NCBI GenBank assembly: GCA_013203785.1
Contig: JABMPJ010000150.1
Span: 1-38,963, forward strand
DNA from: Lentisphaerota bacterium
Lineage (GTDB): Bacteria; Verrucomicrobiota; Kiritimatiellia; UBA8416; JABMPJ01
DNA length: 38,963 nt
Direction: 5' to 3'
In this document: in pieces, positions 7,430-15,081 of the stretch
Position numbering within the stretch: the first letter of the stretch is position 1
Layout of the letters: every line of letters begins with the position of its first letter
Position numbers and translations under genes: made by a program
The notes under the pieces: generated by a model
Databases searched by the model: none
What the model saw: the letters and a program-made list of their open reading frames with translations, nothing else
Told to the model about the DNA's origin: nothing

Positions 7430-8725
7430 CTATTTCTGTACCCTCACGTATTTCTGGTTGACGATGGTTAGGACCAGAATGATGAAGAAGAGAATCAACC
7501 CGAGGGCACAGGCATAGCCGTAGTTGGTTTCGGTGAAGGCCTGGAAGAACATGTAGAGGCCTGGCGTGAGTCCTTTGTTCTCAGGACCTCCACTTGGCCC
7601 AAGAAGGATGAGCTGGAACCCGTAGGCTTGGAAGGTCCCGATGACCATCAGGATCAGGTTCAGCCGAACTTGGGTCATGATCAACGGCAGCTCGATCCGC
7701 CAGAACTTGCCCCACGAGGTGATGCCGTCAATCTCGGCGGCCTCATACACATCGCCGCCGATATTCTGTAACCCGGCCAGGTAGATCAGGACACCGACCA
7801 CTCCCACCCAAGGGAATCCCCAGAAGATCAGAGCCGGTATGATCAGGGAGGGGTCACCCAACCAGGCTGGCCGAAAGGGATCGGTGAAGACGCCGAGATG
7901 CAAGACCCACGTGTCGAGCCAGATCAGGACGTGATCCAGCCCCGACGAGATCAGGATTTTGTTGAGAACACCCACACTGGGATCATAGAAGAACTTCCAT
8001 ATCAGCAGTCCCACCATAGCGGGGATGATCATTGGCACCACAAAGAGTACGCGGTAGATATACTGGGCCCTATCGGATTTGAGGCGATGAATACAGACCG
8101 CCGTAAAGATGCTGGGCCACATCGTGAACAAGTTGGCCACCAGGAGAACGAAGATCAGTCGGAAACTCATCCAGAGCAATTGGTCGCCCGACTTTGTGAC
8201 GCTGATCACATAGGTCATACCCGCCGTAATCGGCAGAAAGAACGTCAGGAATCGCGCCAGCGCACCCCAGCCGCCTGCTGGCCTGCGAGCGGCGACGACC
8301 CAAGCCACGATGGTACCGCCCAGCAGATAGAATACCGGTCGCATGGCGGTTCTGAAGGCCCCATCCCCGGCCATCGGTCGCGCATCTTTGATGATAACGG
8401 CGGCGGTCCAGGCCAGACTGAGCAGGCCGACGATACGCAGGAGTCGTCGGCTCCTGGTGCCACCGACCAAGGCGGATAGGCCGCTACTGACCATGCCGAC
8501 CAACAAGGGCACCCATATGTCCAGCCGCCCAAGGATTTGGCGTAAATTATCGAGACCGGTAAACTCCTCCACATACTGTCCATCCCACTTGTAAAAGGCG
8601 TGTCGTATGGCTTCGATGGCCGGGATGTAGCTGAAGGCGGCCACCCCCAGTACCGTGGGGACCAAGAGGGCAAAAACCACCCACGTCTGCTTGATGTTGC
8701 GCCATGTGATCGGCTCCTGATTCAT
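7430..8725 (-). CDS. ABC transporter permease, MalF-type, with inserted membrane domain
   Basis: A 431-residue permease, about 130 longer than usual CUT1 MalF-type proteins (near 300). TM1 is at 14-34 and is followed by the usual FTGLDN element. Then, instead of passing directly to TM2, residues about 68-180 form an extra block with three or four hydrophobic segments (about 70-88, 97-112, 131-147, 158-175). The normal permease resumes at about 186. The EAA loop EAAEIDGITSWGKF (328-341) is intact. It overlaps the binding-protein gene by ATGA. Function in sugar uptake is inferred from family and neighbours; the role of the insertion is unknown. Confidence 0.92.
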   Translation of the reverse strand: MNQEPITWRNIKQTWVVFALLVPTVLGVAAFSYIPAIEAIRHAFYKWDGQYVEEFTGLDNLRQILGRLDIWVPLLVGMVSSGLSALVGGTRSRRLLRIVGLLSLAWTAAVIIKDARPMAGDGAFRTAMRPVFYLLGGTIVAWVVAARRPAGGWGALARFLTFFLPITAGMTYVISVTKSGDQLLWMSFRLIFVLLVANLFTMWPSIFTAVCIHRLKSDRAQYIYRVLFVVPMIIPAMVGLLIWKFFYDPSVGVLNKILISSGLDHVLIWLDTWVLHLGVFTDPFRPAWLGDPSLIIPALIFWGFPWVGVVGVLIYLAGLQNIGGDVYEAAEIDGITSWGKFWRIELPLIMTQVRLNLILMVIGTFQAYGFQLILLGPSGGPENKGLTPGLYMFFQAFTETNYGYACALGLILFFIILVLTIVNQKYVRVQK

Positions 8726-10344
8726 TGCGTCACCGTCTGTAGGAAGTGCGTGTCCATGGCCAGGTCGTGTGTTTTGGCTTGGTTGGCGTAGAGCAGTTGC
8801 ATGACGCTACGTTCCACGGCCGCGATGTCGCTAGCCTCTGGGGCTGCCAGGGCTAGAAGGCGACCTGCCACGATGCGATCCATGTTGCGCATGTTGCGTC
8901 GATTCTTTTCGAGCTCTGTGCGAAATCCTTCCATCGCGGTTCGATCATAGATCTCGGCCAGTGAAGCGGCGTAATCCAGCGGGGTCATACGCCCCGAGAA
9001 GAGTTGCCATCGCCCGCCCTCGGCGCGCAGGCGCAGCTCGGAGCTGATTTCGTAGTCGAAATGCCCGGCGATACCCTCAATGCGCGGTTTAAAGGGCTTC
9101 AGTGTTTCCGAGAGCGTCACGCCCTGCACAATCGGGAGCCAGTTGATGTGAGAGGTGAACTGTGCGTTGTGGTCGCGGGTTGTGCAAAAGCGGAGGAAGT
9201 CGATGCAAAGATCCGCGTGCTTGGTGGCACGATTGAGCCCCCACGGGATGCCCCCACCGGTGGCGGCCTCACTCGGCATGGCGCGCGCAAACTTGCCGTA
9301 TTCAGGGTGATCGCTCGGCGCCGGAAAATTGAAGACGCCCACCTCAAACGCATCCCCCACCTGCGCCAGCAGGCTGGACGCATCCCAGGAGCCGCTGGCA
9401 AACATCAAGGCGCGGCCCTGCACAAACATAAAGACCGCGTCGTCGCGCAGTGCGGCCATCCAGCCCTGCTGAAAATTGGCGGCAATGTCTGTGGTGCACT
9501 GCCATGATGCCAGCAGCGCGGGCGACTCGAAGGACCACACTCCGTTGCGATAGGCTTGGTAGCTTTCGAACAGCGAGCACTTCCCGTCCAGGTTGGCATC
9601 TGAGAGACGTATGATGTCGGTCAGGAAGGTGTTGGTGTATTTGCGCTGAAAGACACCGGCCTGGTACTTGCTTCCTGCCAGGGGGACAAGTGATCGCTGT
9701 TGTCGCGCCGCATAGTCGCGAATGGTATTGCAGACGTTGATAAAATCCAAAAAAGATGTAGGCGAGTCGTCGCGGCCCGTGGCTTCACGGTAGAGGTCCT
9801 TGTTGTAGTAGATGCGCTCTGTGAACATGGAGAACGGGATCATGTAGTAGTCCAGCAACTCGCGGTCATAAGCGCTGATCAATCCGTCCGAGAAGGTCTG
9901 ACGCCACGGAATGCCTTCCAGGGGCGTGCCTACGTTGTAGGGGTTGGGTGACTCGATGTATGGCCCGAAAGGCAGAAAGTAGCGTGTCAAGTAGCTGGGA
10001 TCGTTGACGACTCTTGAGAACCCACGCTCAATGATATCGGGGGCGATGCCGCCTACCAGGCCTGTATTGACAAACTGGCCGTACCCCCGCTCGCTCACAG
10101 GCAGCTGTAGCACACGGACCTTTTCGCCATGGCGCTCGAGATACTCCTTCTCGTAGGCATCAATCAGGTCTTGAAGGGCCTCGCGAAAACCGGATTCGAG
10201 CTGCCAGTGGCAGATGCGAATGGTGGTGACATCGGGGGCTTCGAATGTGATCTGATTATAGGCCACGCGTACGACCGCAAAGAGGGCGGCCCCCGCCAGA
10301 ATGGCCACCCCGGAGTAGACCTGGAAGAACTTCTTGAGCGTCAT
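8722..10344 (-). CDS. ABC transporter extracellular solute-binding protein, family 1
   Basis: A 540-residue binding protein for the neighbouring importer. It has an N-terminal hydrophobic anchor or uncleaved signal (about 9-28) and no lipobox cysteine. Family-1 features include the ERIYYNKDLYREATG segment, the GRALMFASGSWD segment and a late GIPWGLNRATKHAD helix, in the expected order. It is longer than most members (about 420), mainly at the C-terminus. It overlaps both neighbours by ATGA: the upstream TPR gene and the downstream MalF-type permease. Ligand cannot be predicted. Confidence 0.9.
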   Translation of the reverse strand: MTLKKFFQVYSGVAILAGAALFAVVRVAYNQITFEAPDVTTIRICHWQLESGFREALQDLIDAYEKEYLERHGEKVRVLQLPVSERGYGQFVNTGLVGGIAPDIIERGFSRVVNDPSYLTRYFLPFGPYIESPNPYNVGTPLEGIPWRQTFSDGLISAYDRELLDYYMIPFSMFTERIYYNKDLYREATGRDDSPTSFLDFINVCNTIRDYAARQQRSLVPLAGSKYQAGVFQRKYTNTFLTDIIRLSDANLDGKCSLFESYQAYRNGVWSFESPALLASWQCTTDIAANFQQGWMAALRDDAVFMFVQGRALMFASGSWDASSLLAQVGDAFEVGVFNFPAPSDHPEYGKFARAMPSEAATGGGIPWGLNRATKHADLCIDFLRFCTTRDHNAQFTSHINWLPIVQGVTLSETLKPFKPRIEGIAGHFDYEISSELRLRAEGGRWQLFSGRMTPLDYAASLAEIYDRTAMEGFRTELEKNRRNMRNMDRIVAGRLLALAAPEASDIAAVERSVMQLLYANQAKTHDLAMDTHFLQTVTQ

Positions 10345-11213
10345 GGCCGCGCCTCCACGGTTTCGGCAAAGGGATCAATCAGCTCCGGTGGATCGCCGCC
10401 CAGGGCGCGAATACGCAGTTGCGCTTCGAAACCAAAACTGCTTCGTGCCACCTCGGTAATAATTTTTCTGTAGAACTGGATGGCTTTGTCGTTGGTACCG
10501 CTCTTTTCGGCTATGCCGCCCATGCGCCAGTAAATCGCATCCAGGGGAATCTGTTCGGGGAGGCCGATGGCGATGGCCTTTTCGAAGGCTTCGATGGCAC
10601 CAGCGTAATCTTCCAGGGGGGGGCGGAAGCTGGAGGTGCCGATGAGCGTCCACTGTACCGGCGCCATGGGGTTGTTGGGGCGGCGTGCCAGCCAGGCGCG
10701 CAGTCGGTCAAGTGCGACGCGCGTGGCCTCGGCGTCCATCGACGAGAGTTCCACTTCGGTCAGGTGGTAGATCGCCACATCGGCAAAAAAGGTGTCTGGC
10801 CAGTCCTGCATAACGCGCTCGTACAGGCCGACTGCCGTGGCGGTATCCAGCGTGTCACCCGCATAGTCGATTTGATCGGCCAAACGTCCCCGCATAATCA
10901 TGGCGAGCGGGAGGGCGGGGGGGGGCACCTGGGAGGCGATCAGTTCGTCGTAGAGCGCGGCCGCCTTCTCTTTATCCCTCTTGATGTCTGGTTGGCGATG
11001 GTGAAGGGATACCGCGAGGCACAACGTGGCCGTCGTCCACTCCGGCGATCCTTTGGGATGCGCTTTCACGGCGCGTGCGGCTGTCAGCGATGCCCGGCGC
11101 ATATCGAGATGAGCGATGTCATCAAAAATAGCCGCGATATCTTCAGCCGCCATCGCCTGGGTCGCCAAGGCGGCCAGACCCACCACAATGTGCACAGTTA
11201 CCGCTCTATGCAT
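10341..11213 (-). CDS. Exported TPR-like protein leading the ABC importer operon
   Basis: A 290-residue protein with a signal peptide (hydrophobic 6-20, probable cleavage after AMA at 20-22) followed by helical TPR-like repeats. Examples are the segments around AVGLYERVMQDWPD, YAGAIEAFEKAIA and NDKAIQFYRKII. It is the first gene of the operon; AGGGAG precedes its ATG and its stop overlaps the binding-protein start as ATGA. It may scaffold the binding protein or handle substrate at the periplasmic side, but this is inference. Two poly-C tracts on the coding strand (9 at 10917-10925, 8 at 10616-10623) are possible slippage sites. Confidence 0.8.
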   Translation of the reverse strand: MHRAVTVHIVVGLAALATQAMAAEDIAAIFDDIAHLDMRRASLTAARAVKAHPKGSPEWTTATLCLAVSLHHRQPDIKRDKEKAAALYDELIASQVPPPALPLAMIMRGRLADQIDYAGDTLDTATAVGLYERVMQDWPDTFFADVAIYHLTEVELSSMDAEATRVALDRLRAWLARRPNNPMAPVQWTLIGTSSFRPPLEDYAGAIEAFEKAIAIGLPEQIPLDAIYWRMGGIAEKSGTNDKAIQFYRKIITEVARSSFGFEAQLRIRALGGDPPELIDPFAETVEARP

Positions 11214-11431
11214 AAACGGCTCCCTTCAACGCCTAAAACCAGAAGAGCCAGCAGCATATCTTTGTGCGTGAATTGCGTCGATGTAAAACTCGGGTTCAAC
11301 AACGTCTTTGTCGGTAACACCTAACACCTAGCGCCTAACACCTGCGGCGATTCTTCGCCGCTGGAGTGGGACAATTGGTGTTGGCCGTGAATCCTGCGCT
11401 TGGTACTCTGCGGGTCAACAAGGGATCTACT
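11214..11431. other. Divergent intergenic region with CCTAACACCT repeats and a hairpin
   Basis: 218 bp between two divergent operons. It holds CCTAACACCT at 11320-11329 and 11334-11343, plus a partial copy TAACACC at 11315-11321. A 7-bp GCGGCGA/TCGCCGC hairpin with TTCT loop follows at 11344-11361. I saw no convincing sigma-70 promoter on either strand. The repeat may be a dispersed intergenic element. Confidence 0.6.
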
Positions 11432-12496
11432 ATGCAACATATGCTGGAGTTGCTTCGCAACAAAACGGGATTGGTCGTCACGGTCCATATTCCCAAGGGA
11501 ATGAATAGTGTGGATGCCACGCGCGCGCTGACTGATAACGTGGTGCTGCTGTGTGAGCAGGTGGCTGATCCGCAGCGTATCTGTTTGAGTGTAGACGGGG
11601 CGGAGTGTGGGGTCGATGTAGCCGTGGAGCTGGCGACACGCTTCGGCGTACGTCAGATTGCGGCCGAGACGCCTTTGGGGAAGTTGCAGGGCGCGCGGCT
11701 GGGGGTGGATCATCTGTTGGAGGATGAGTCGCTGGAGCATGTCATCTGCGTCGACCAGGACGGTGACCATTTTGCCAATGAACTGCTCAACCTAGTGCGC
11801 GCGGCCGAGTGCATTCGAGCGCAGGCCGACACCGACCGAATCATCGTGTTGGGGCAACGCAGTTCGATGCACCGTCCGATGGGGTTGCTGCGCGGCGAAC
11901 TGGAAGAGTTGGCTGACCGCATACTGCTGGATGCACTGACCTATCATGCGGCCCTGACGGGCACACCCCTCCGGATGGAACACGCCTTTACCTTTGGTGA
12001 GTATCCCGATTTCCATTCTGGCTACAAACTATTCTCACGCCCCATCGCTGAAGCGGTGTTTCGTTCCGAACCGAACCTGGCCGGCACGCCACCGGTCTGT
12101 TACTACCGCCATGCGGTCGAGGCGGTCATGGTTGTCGAAGCCCTCGAAGCAGGGGCCTACCTTGGCGTCGTGAATCGCTCCACCTACAATGAACAACCTA
12201 TCTCCGCGTTTGGCATGATGGCGCGCGAACAGCTCATGGCCAACACCATCATCTGGCCCTGCAAGCGCCTCGCCATTCCGGTTCACTTTGTGCGCCAGTG
12301 GCTGGACAACCACCTGCCGCGCCTCCTCCTCGATACGTTGCGCCCGGACGGCGGAAGCGAACTACAGGCGGTGCGCCGCCTCGTCCTCGACGCGTTTGGG
12401 GAGGGGGATGCCCCCCCCGTCACCGATGCGAGCCTCGTTTGTGTAGCGGTCCCCAATGGCGGGGCGGCAGGGCGGCCTAACCAGGAGTGTCCATGA
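11432..12496 (+). CDS. GT-A-fold glycosyltransferase-like protein
   Basis: A 354-residue protein resembling family-2-type nucleotide-sugar transferases. It has an N-terminal Rossmann-like part, an acidic motif VDQDGDH near residue 109 in the place of the DxD metal site, and SGYKLFSRPI followed by a YYRHAVEA segment, typical of this superfamily. There is no signal or membrane segment, so it is cytoplasmic or peripheral. I chose the ATG at 11432 because AGGGA lies six bases upstream; an in-frame GTG at 11366 would add 22 poorly supported residues. Its stop overlaps the LarA-family start (ATGA). Donor and acceptor are unknown, and a non-glycosyl transferase role is possible. A C8 run lies at 12411-12418. 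Confidence 0.65.
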   Translation: MQHMLELLRNKTGLVVTVHIPKGMNSVDATRALTDNVVLLCEQVADPQRICLSVDGAECGVDVAVELATRFGVRQIAAETPLGKLQGARLGVDHLLEDESLEHVICVDQDGDHFANELLNLVRAAECIRAQADTDRIIVLGQRSSMHRPMGLLRGELEELADRILLDALTYHAALTGTPLRMEHAFTFGEYPDFHSGYKLFSRPIAEAVFRSEPNLAGTPPVCYYRHAVEAVMVVEALEAGAYLGVVNRSTYNEQPISAFGMMAREQLMANTIIWPCKRLAIPVHFVRQWLDNHLPRLLLDTLRPDGGSELQAVRRLVLDAFGEGDAPPVTDASLVCVAVPNGGAAGRPNQECP

Positions 12497-13854
12497 CTGC
12501 GGTAGAAATAGAGTTTGGATCCGATGCCCTCACCGTTCACGTGCCCGATGGCAGTGACCTGTTGACGCTGCCGAAGGTTGCACCCTTGGTCGACGCGACG
12601 GAGGCGCTACAGCGGGGCTTGGATGATCCGATCGGAGGCGATCCCCTTGCGACTATAGTGCAACGTGCCTTAGCGCAGAACGTTGTTGCCTCGGCCGCCA
12701 TCGTGATCAGTGACAACACGCGTCCGGTGCCCTACGGTGGTCCGCAGGGCATTCTCCCTCCCCTCCTGGGCGCGCTGCGGAGTGAAGGGGTGCAGCAAAC
12801 GGTTATCATTGTGGCCACGGGGACGCATCGCGGCATGACGGATGACGAACTACGCGAGCTGCTGCCGGATGAAGCCTTTGCGCCTGATGTGCGCATCGTA
12901 AACCACGACTGCACCGACCGCGACGGACTGCGTCACATAGGCCGGACCACGCGCGGAACAGATGCGTGGGTTAACGCTCTGTATCTCGACGCGGATATCA
13001 AGATTCTAACGGGGCTGGTTGAGCCGCACTTTATGGCAGGATTCAGCGGTGGTCGGAAAGCGATTTGCCCTGGTTTGGTCGGCATGGAGGCGACTCACAT
13101 TTTTCACGGTGCCGCGATGATGGCGCACCCGCAAGCCGATAGCCTGGTCTTGGAGGGCAACCCCTGCCATGAGGAGGCGTTGGAGGTTGCGCGCATGGCC
13201 GGGTGTGATTTTGTGGTCAACGTGACGATCGATCGCCACAAGCAGATCACCGGTCTGTTCTGCGGGGAGATGGAGGCGGCCCATGCGGCGGCGTGCATCA
13301 AGGCAGCCGATACGAACACGATTCCCATTGCGCACGCCTACGACATTGTCGTGACTCATGCCGGGTTTGCCGGGATCAATCACTACCAGGCCGCGAAGGC
13401 AGCGTGCGAGGGTGCCAAGGCCGTGCGTCAAGGCGGGGCGATGATCCTGGCCGCCAATCATACCGACGTCCACCCCGTTGGCGGTGTCGGCTACCGGCGT
13501 ATGCTTGCCCTGCTCCACGAGCTGGGGCCGACGGCCCTCAATGAGCGGCTGAGGCGTCCCGACTGGTCCTTTGTTCCCGAGCAGTGGGAGGCACAGAAGT
13601 GGGCCGAGGTGTTCACGAAGCTGGGTCGCTTGGATCGTCTGGATTACTGCGCGCCCCGTCTCACAGGTGCCGCTTTCCAGGAACACAGCATTCCGGGCAA
13701 TGATGGCGGGGTGGGGCTGGAGCCTCGCCCCGAACCGGCCTGGGCCGCCGCTATGGTCCAGCGTTCCCTCGATCAGAGGCTTGAGGAGCAGGCGGGCGCG
13801 AGTGTGGCTCTGCTTTTGGATGGCCCCTACGGCGTACCGTCACTGAACGGCTGA
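12493..13854 (+). CDS. LarA-family protein (nickel-pincer lactate racemase homologue)
   Basis: A 453-residue LarA/DUF2088 protein. LarA enzymes racemise or epimerise alpha-hydroxy acids using a covalently bound nickel-pincer nucleotide. The catalytic framework is intact by motif: D74 and R77 in SDNTRP, H112 in TGTHR, H179 in EPHF, the cofactor-anchoring lysine K189 in GGRKAICPG, H202/H205 near the nickel, and Q299/K302 in HYQAAK. The start is ATG 12493 with AGGAG five bases upstream, overlapping the preceding stop; a GTG two codons earlier lies in the ribosome-binding site. The cofactor genes larB, larC and larE are not in the window. Substrate may be a hydroxy acid other than lactate. Confidence 0.88.
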   Translation: MTAVEIEFGSDALTVHVPDGSDLLTLPKVAPLVDATEALQRGLDDPIGGDPLATIVQRALAQNVVASAAIVISDNTRPVPYGGPQGILPPLLGALRSEGVQQTVIIVATGTHRGMTDDELRELLPDEAFAPDVRIVNHDCTDRDGLRHIGRTTRGTDAWVNALYLDADIKILTGLVEPHFMAGFSGGRKAICPGLVGMEATHIFHGAAMMAHPQADSLVLEGNPCHEEALEVARMAGCDFVVNVTIDRHKQITGLFCGEMEAAHAAACIKAADTNTIPIAHAYDIVVTHAGFAGINHYQAAKAACEGAKAVRQGGAMILAANHTDVHPVGGVGYRRMLALLHELGPTALNERLRRPDWSFVPEQWEAQKWAEVFTKLGRLDRLDYCAPRLTGAAFQEHSIPGNDGGVGLEPRPEPAWAAAMVQRSLDQRLEEQAGASVALLLDGPYGVPSLNG

Positions 13855-13879
13855 TCGTGCCCCACATGGTGGGGCACGA
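13855..13879. terminator. GC-rich hairpin between convergent larA-like and hsp20 genes
   Basis: An 11-bp perfect stem (13855-13865 with 13869-13879) with an ATG loop begins one base after the larA-like stop. Only a weak TTTT follows, 13 bases later, on the plus strand and none on the minus strand. It may act as a shared transcript-end hairpin; intrinsic termination is unproven. Confidence 0.5.
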
Positions 13880-13910
13880 AGCCGTGTCGTTTTATCCCTG
13901 TTGCCGTGAT

Positions 13911-14306
13911 CTATCCCCCTATGGCTATCTTCCGCGTCTTGACCGCTTCGCGCTTGGGAAGCGTCACTTCCAGAACGCCCTGCCGTACACCGGCCTTGAT
14001 GCCCTCCGTGTCAACGGCATGGGAGAGCGTGAAGGTGCGGCGGTACTTCCCGACGGCGTACTCGCGTCCCAGCGCCTCATACCCTTGCGGAGGGGGAGTG
14101 CAGGCGTTGCCTTCTATGGTTAACACATTGTTCTCCACGGTCACGTCAACGCTCTGTTGATCCACCCCGGGCATGTCGGCCACCAGGCGAACGGACTCAC
14201 CGTTCTCGCTGATATCCACGTCAGGGATGTACACGGTCCCTGTCTCCGGCAGACCGACGACCTTTGTACTGTTGTCGTCTCTTTTCACTACTTCTGTCTT
14301 GGCCAT
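13911..14306 (-). CDS. Hsp20/alpha-crystallin small heat-shock protein
   Basis: A 131-residue ATP-independent chaperone that holds unfolding proteins. The alpha-crystallin domain spans about 28-120 and includes VADMPGVDQQSV, the YRRTF strand and the conserved GVLEVTLPK motif. The N-terminal arm is short and polar; the C-terminus ends in RKIAIGG with an I-x-I-like IAI tail. It is the second gene of a two-gene hsp20 operon, 27 bp after the first. The two proteins are clearly diverged, which suggests hetero-oligomers or different clients. Confidence 0.94.
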   Translation of the reverse strand: MAKTEVVKRDDNSTKVVGLPETGTVYIPDVDISENGESVRLVADMPGVDQQSVDVTVENNVLTIEGNACTPPPQGYEALGREYAVGKYRRTFTLSHAVDTEGIKAGVRQGVLEVTLPKREAVKTRKIAIGG

Positions 14307-14333
14307 GGTTACTTGCCTCCTCTCTCTCTGTTC

Positions 14334-14801
14334 TCATGCCGCCTCGATGGCGATCTTCCTCGGCTTCTCCTCCTCGGACCGCGGCACGGTCACGCGGAGA
14401 ACACCGTTCTTGTAGTTTGCTTTGACCCCACCCGCATTGGCGCGGAAGGGGAGCTGCAGCGTGCGCGTAAACTCTCCGGCCGGGCGTTCGCGCCGGTGAT
14501 AGGTTTCCCCCTCGGCCGCCGTAGTCGCGTTCACTCTACCACTCAGTTTGAGTTCGTTGCCCTGCACGGCGATATCGACATCCTTAGGATCGACACCGGG
14601 CAGCTCCGCATCGATGACCATGCCGTCTGCGGATGTCCAGACGTTCATCAACGGATAGGTCGGCCGTCGCCATGCGCGTCCGCGGTCGCCCGCTTGATCG
14701 CGTTCTTGTCCTGCGATCATCCGGCTCATGTCCGTCTGAAGCGATTCCAGTTCATCGAAAATCGACCACGGATTGCGTGGCCACGTTACGAGTTCTAACA
14801 T
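14334..14801 (-). CDS. Hsp20/alpha-crystallin small heat-shock protein
   Basis: A 155-residue small heat-shock protein. The N-terminal arm (1-50) is of the type common in bacterial Hsp20 (NPWSIFDELESLQ). The alpha-crystallin domain covers about 51-145, with ELPGVDPKDVDI, the RTLQLPF strand and NGVLRVTVPR. The tail RKIAIEAA carries an I-x-I-like anchor. A strong AGGAGGG ribosome-binding site precedes the ATG. A sigma-54-like element overlapping a perfect palindrome lies about 60 bp upstream, so the operon may be under an unusual control for a heat-shock gene. Confidence 0.95.
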   Translation of the reverse strand: MLELVTWPRNPWSIFDELESLQTDMSRMIAGQERDQAGDRGRAWRRPTYPLMNVWTSADGMVIDAELPGVDPKDVDIAVQGNELKLSGRVNATTAAEGETYHRRERPAGEFTRTLQLPFRANAGGVKANYKNGVLRVTVPRSEEEKPRKIAIEAA

Positions 14802-14860
14802 CTCTCATCCCTCCTGTTTGTGTTATTCGCCACTCTACGTCTCACACACATGCCCCATAT

Positions 14861-14877
14861 AGCATGGCACATGCCAA
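14861..14877 (-). promoter_or_regulatory. Sigma-54-like -24/-12 element and palindrome upstream of hsp20 operon
   Basis: The minus strand reads TTGGCATGTGCCATGCT. GG and GC are separated by exactly ten bases, and 11 of the 13 specified positions fit the YTGGCACG-N4-TTGCW consensus. The site contains the perfect palindrome TGGCATGTGCCA, so a repressor or activator operator is the alternative. Predicted transcription would start about 48 bp before the hsp20 ATG. Confidence 0.45.
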
Positions 14878-15081
14878 GGCAGATCAGTGACGGGGCTCTC
14901 GATTCATAAGATATGTACTACAAATAACTTACAACGTATATCGAGCGGAGATCGCGCGTGGTTCAAGCGGAATATATGGGACAGTATTACCCATGCTGCG
15001 GTGACATGATGAGTCATGTTGGCGCAGAATCCCGTGGTGGGAATGGCGCTATGCGTGGTGCTGTGCTGCTCCGCCCTATCC
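14878..15081. other. Intergenic region without recognisable gene
   Basis: Together with the hsp20 leader this makes about 280 bp between the hsp20 start and the 3' end of the antiporter gene. It is more AT-rich near 14900-14945. I see no ORF with a ribosome-binding site, no tRNA and no clear terminator. Confidence 0.5.

Noticed and set aside
11366-11431. N-terminal extension of the GT-A-like protein to a GTG start
   Set aside because: No ribosome-binding site at the GTG, whereas AGGGA is ideally placed for the ATG at 11432.
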